Shown here in pieces: positions 12,801 to 14,864 of a DNA stretch of 14,864 nt (position 1 is the first letter of the stretch; each line of letters opens with the position of its first letter). The translations under genes and the position numbers were made by a program. The notes beneath the pieces were generated by a model. That model did not search any database and was not told the origin of the DNA. It was given only the letters and a program-made list of their open reading frames with translations. The stretch is from JAGXTF01 sp038317095 (GTDB taxonomy: Bacteria; Bacteroidota; Bacteroidia; NS11-12g; UBA955). The stretch lies in NCBI GenBank assembly GCA_038317095.1, contig JBBQBB010000069.1:1-14864 (forward strand), read 5' to 3'.

Positions 12801-14864
12801 AAAACTAGTGTGTGTAAAGTAGTCATTTGACCCGTCATATACGATGGTTGGTTTTCCGTTTTGAAGCTCAATAACCCCTGCATTTACAATTCTAGGCTGG
12901 CTAGATGCAGATGGCTGAAGCGCATGTCTGTTATTTCCACTTTGATCGTACCAAGTAGTTACAAAACAATTCGTAGAAGAATAGAAGCTAGAAAAAGCAA
13001 GTGAAGATCCAAGTGTTAAACCTGAAGAACCAACGGCTGTAACTGTACAAACACTTGAAGCACCCACAGTGCTGTTGACATCAAAAGCTACGTCCACTTC
13101 GGCGTTGTCACTGCTTCGTCGCACACGCAAAACAGGTCCGGAATAAGCACAACGCAATCTTCTTAAACTATATGCAACAGCTGCATTTGGTGTAATTAAA
13201 TTTAGTGGTCCAGCGGAAAAAACAAAATTCTTCAGTGCAGATGTATCCAAATCGCCAGATGAAGTAAATCCAATATCGGTTTCGGCATTGTCGCAACTGC
13301 GACGTATGCGAATGGATGAACCAGCATAGCCACAGCCAATTTTGCGTAAGCTATAAGCCGCTTGAGAAGTTGTACCCAATGCGCCCAAAGCAGGTGCACC
13401 GTAAACAAATGCCTTTAAAGCTGCAGTATCCAAATCGCCACAAGAAGTAAAACCAATTTCTGCCGTTACATTATCGCAACTGCGGCGCACTTGCATGGCT
13501 TTTCCTGTATAGTTGTTGTTTATTTTACGCACGCTGTAAGCAGCGGCTGAAGCGCTATAAGGAATAGGAGTAAGTGTTCCCATGCCTGTTACAGCATAAT
13601 CATAAACACTTTCATCACAATCTGCATTGTTAACGGTAATAGTAGCGTTGCGGGCAATTCCAAAAGAACCGGGTGTAAAGGTAACTGTAAAAGTGGTAGA
13701 GGTACCTGCTGCCAAATTAAATGGAGCCGCGCTGCTAACAACAAATTCAGAAGCATTGGCGCCTGAAGATACAATGCTAGAAACGGAAAGTGATGCTGTT
13801 CCCGTATTGCTAATAGTATAGGTTCTTACCACATTGGTTAAAGTAGAACCAAAGTTGGTATGATCAGATAATGACGGGGTAATGTCTCCATCCACAATAG
13901 AAACAGAATTTCCTAGAACATCAATTTCTGAAACTGCATCAGGAGTGGTATTGCCAACGCCGCTTCCTGGAGCTATAAAATTTGAAGTTGTTCCTGTGCG
14001 GGCAATATTCGTCAAAGTGCCATTGTATGCATTTATTGTACCATCAGTTAATGCTGTTATACCCGTATTATTGCCTGCGGCAACACCTTGGTTATAATTA
14101 TAGTAAGCCAAAAGTCCAGATTCTGAACCAGTCAAACTATGATTCATTAAAGATATTATGTCTGCGCAAGTTCGGTAGGTGTTCCATATACGTGTTTCAT
14201 CCAAACTACCCGAGAAAAATTCATTGGGTGAACCACCTGCATTGTAAGATCCAATATTGAAGTTGTCTGTATTTATAAAACTTGCAACAACAGTGGTAGT
14301 TCCATATAAATGCGTAATCCCATAATCGACGCCATCAACATAAATTCGAATACTTGTTAATGTATTGATGCCATCATAAGCAAAAGCCACATGATGCCAA
14401 GAATTATCTCTTAGGTCACCGGAGAAGTTTGATCTCACCCAATTTGCATCAGTTCCACCGTAATTGCCGATCATATAAACTTCTACGCCACCATTTCGAA
14501 TTTGCATTCCGTAACCCTTAAAGGTATTGTCTAATTTGGAAACTACCTGCTGATCTGCAGTAGTGCCAGATAAACATTTAACCCATGATTCAACAGAAAA
14601 TGTGCTGTTTTTATCAAAACCCAATCCTGGTGGATTTCCTAAACTGACAAAATCGTTGGATCCATCAAAATTCAATGCTTCAGCAGGAATCGCTGTTGCC
14701 TGAATCGCAAAATCATACACCGCTTCATCACAATCGTCGTTGTTGATGGTAATTGTCGCGGTTCTTAAACCTGTGGCAGTTGGATTAAAAGTAACGTAAA
14801 AAATAGCTGAACTGCTTGCCGCCACGCTAGATGGCGCGCCAGAAACCACAAAGTCTGCTGCATT
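9885..14864 (-). CDS. Giant T9SS-secreted mosaic protein, C-terminal 1659 residues (gene continues past right edge)
   Basis: The frame is open to the right edge and begins mid-domain, so the GTG at 14849-14847 is not a real start. Visible order, numbered from the edge: the end of a choice-of-anchor-D (ASPM/Hydin-like) domain (1-58); a LamG/concanavalin-A-like domain (about 60-300, starts L-N-F-D-G-S-N-D); a second choice-of-anchor-D domain (about 307-425). Three copies of an A-Y-S-(V/L)-R-(K/R) ... R-R-S-(C/S)-D-N unit follow (near 441, 503, 567). Then come three W-Y-D-Q-S-G-N modules (W638, W872, W1093) resembling the GH54 arabinofuranosidase/lectin-like fold, a poorly assigned stretch (about 1320-1460), and an FN3-like segment. 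A T9SS type A sorting domain starts K1584-V-Y-P-N-P and ends with G-M-Y-M-V-Q-I and a basic tail. It is likely exported across the outer membrane and surface-bound or released. An adhesive or glycan-binding role is plausible; catalysis is not shown. No T9SS machinery is in the window. Confidence 0.93.
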   Translation of the reverse strand, partial: NAADFVVSGAPSSVAASSSAIFYVTFNPTATGLRTATITINNDDCDEAVYDFAIQATAIPAEALNFDGSNDFVSLGNPPGLGFDKNSTFSVESWVKCLSGTTADQQVVSKLDNTFKGYGMQIRNGGVEVYMIGNYGGTDANWVRSNFSGDLRDNSWHHVAFAYDGINTLTSIRIYVDGVDYGITHLYGTTTVVASFINTDNFNIGSYNAGGSPNEFFSGSLDETRIWNTYRTCADIISLMNHSLTGSESGLLAYYNYNQGVAAGNNTGITALTDGTINAYNGTLTNIARTGTTSNFIAPGSGVGNTTPDAVSEIDVLGNSVSIVDGDITPSLSDHTNFGSTLTNVVRTYTISNTGTASLSVSSIVSSGANASEFVVSSAAPFNLAAGTSTTFTVTFTPGSFGIARNATITVNNADCDESVYDYAVTGMGTLTPIPYSASAAAYSVRKINNNYTGKAMQVRRSCDNVTAEIGFTSCGDLDTAALKAFVYGAPALGALGTTSQAAYSLRKIGCGYAGSSIRIRRSCDNAETDIGFTSSGDLDTSALKNFVFSAGPLNLITPNAAVAYSLRRLRCAYSGPVLRVRRSSDNAEVDVAFDVNSTVGASSVCTVTAVGSSGLTLGSSLAFSSFYSSTNCFVTTWYDQSGNNRHALQPSASSQPRIVNAGVIELQNGKPTIVYDGSNDYFTHTSFPTTGFSGFTANVLANWTTTGSSISNIQVLIDNDHFCSGPTGQGFVMQDRPDLTNKPLTVGMPNGSSCNSFGDVLTTGNGTFRLLTYINNTSTETGYRDGSSFNTGAYSGAYNLTSRFVIGAWYNLGSVQRFLNGNMPEIIIFPTGLNTADRQKLEYVQALYYGMTGPAAVTVASASANAFVTTWYDQSGNARNATQATQSNQPRIMNGGVIDRQNTKPALRFLTLTSGLATAPFTAYNNAACFNGVAKVNTNLTYNAIVSKTGSSSLNVPAPIDFYNARHVVGDGSGYVFLDVPQVFNAAKPLGIWTFRAAKSGTFDAYYNGATNGGSNPVGTTFADQGTSLNIGKRADGVTGLDGWISEIITFSSFPSNADRQYFEYTQALYYGISGPSYATPTSAPSGYVAKWYDQSGNAKDAVQTSNTNQPTIINNGIVALHNGKPAISFNGTNQFLTEATQTFGNPYSLNVVASRQAAGGGSGGYQRLIHVGLNVDQYGYLGTYGGDVATFAGNGTTWNNLLANSPAVNIGTASAATIITGVYATGATGLKSSVNGTTQNSLNGTMSNTTGFNIGGVFGASDFSQIWNGKISEFNIYPSNLSVTNRTLLENNQAEYYSVATSNDKYPPVDPTYNLFVDGIGFQSASDSVSSSRIYGGFEIQDDASSATNFLRDAGDYMIAGVNCNQVPNTTAANLSQSVILRWTTDWEVKKTDVNNNGGMVKFIFDFNKYWKGAPPVAIGLASNYRLLKRSTSSGTFDTLTAARTISGNKIIFTLNASSVNTFFTLGTVDPTLSPLPIDLTSFACKKISLQKVELNWITASEENNDYFTVERSADAKNYVAIAKVKGAGNSSVTLSYSAFDSRPLMGTSFYRVKQTDMNGTSKYSQPCIINNLQANDGSAIKVYPNPAASSVNIDLGETVATKISLINSLGETIYSANTGEQSKLRIDLSAFAGGMYMVQIQTEDARIINRKIVIQK

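Noticed and set aside
9933..14260. Many plus-strand open frames and short minus-strand ones in other frames
   Set aside because: They all lie inside the T9SS protein gene and have no independent support.
14847..14849. GTG as the start of the T9SS protein
   Set aside because: The frame is open to the window edge, and the residues before it (N-A-A-D-F) belong to the same choice-of-anchor-D domain, so the gene is cut by the edge.
1..14864. CRISPR arrays, tRNA or rRNA genes, insertion sequences, integrases
   Set aside because: No regular spaced repeats, cloverleaf-like or rRNA segments, transposase motifs or terminal inverted repeats were seen on reading both strands.

Overview
The window looks like a low-GC chromosome segment from a member of the Bacteroidota. 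The largest protein ends in a type IX secretion (T9SS) type A sorting domain. The sensor kinase has the propeller/Y_Y_Y/LytS-type layout common in that phylum. Several promoter-like sites fit the Bacteroidota TTTG / TAnnTTTG pattern, and Shine-Dalgarno sequences are weak or absent. The finer lineage (perhaps Chitinophagales- or Sphingobacteriales-like) is a guess.

Layout, left to right: (1) 1-862, minus strand: the 5' part of a cyanophycin synthetase gene (cphA) that runs off the left edge. (2) 970-1322: remnants of a decayed gene. (3) 1435-2316, plus: cyanophycinase (cphB). (4) 2438-5395, plus: a periplasmic-propeller sensor histidine kinase split by one in-frame TAA at 4967-4969, then its LytTR response regulator at 5414-6190. 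(5) 6419-7473, plus: three small paralogous genes for acidic, Cys-free peptides with a double-glycine leader. (6) 7520-8440, minus: isoaspartyl peptidase / plant-type asparaginase. (7) 8753-9377: a second decayed gene. (8) 9427-9699, minus: a fourth double-glycine peptide. (9) 9885-14864, minus: the C-terminal 1659 residues of a very large secreted mosaic protein, cut by the right edge.

CphA (makes the beta-Asp-Arg polymer), CphB (cuts it to beta-Asp-Arg dipeptides) and the isoaspartyl peptidase (splits the dipeptides to Asp and Arg) together give a complete cytoplasmic cycle for storing and recovering nitrogen. Embedded in this locus is a two-component system followed directly by a family of four double-glycine peptides. 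All four share the signature G-x-x-I-(M/L)-G-G at the end of the leader, and three share a D-L-G-(N/S)-P motif in the core. No exporter, C39 peptidase or modification enzyme is in the window, so the fate of the peptides is open. They are the most likely undescribed component here. A link between the peptides, the LytTR regulator and cyanophycin metabolism is inference from gene order only.
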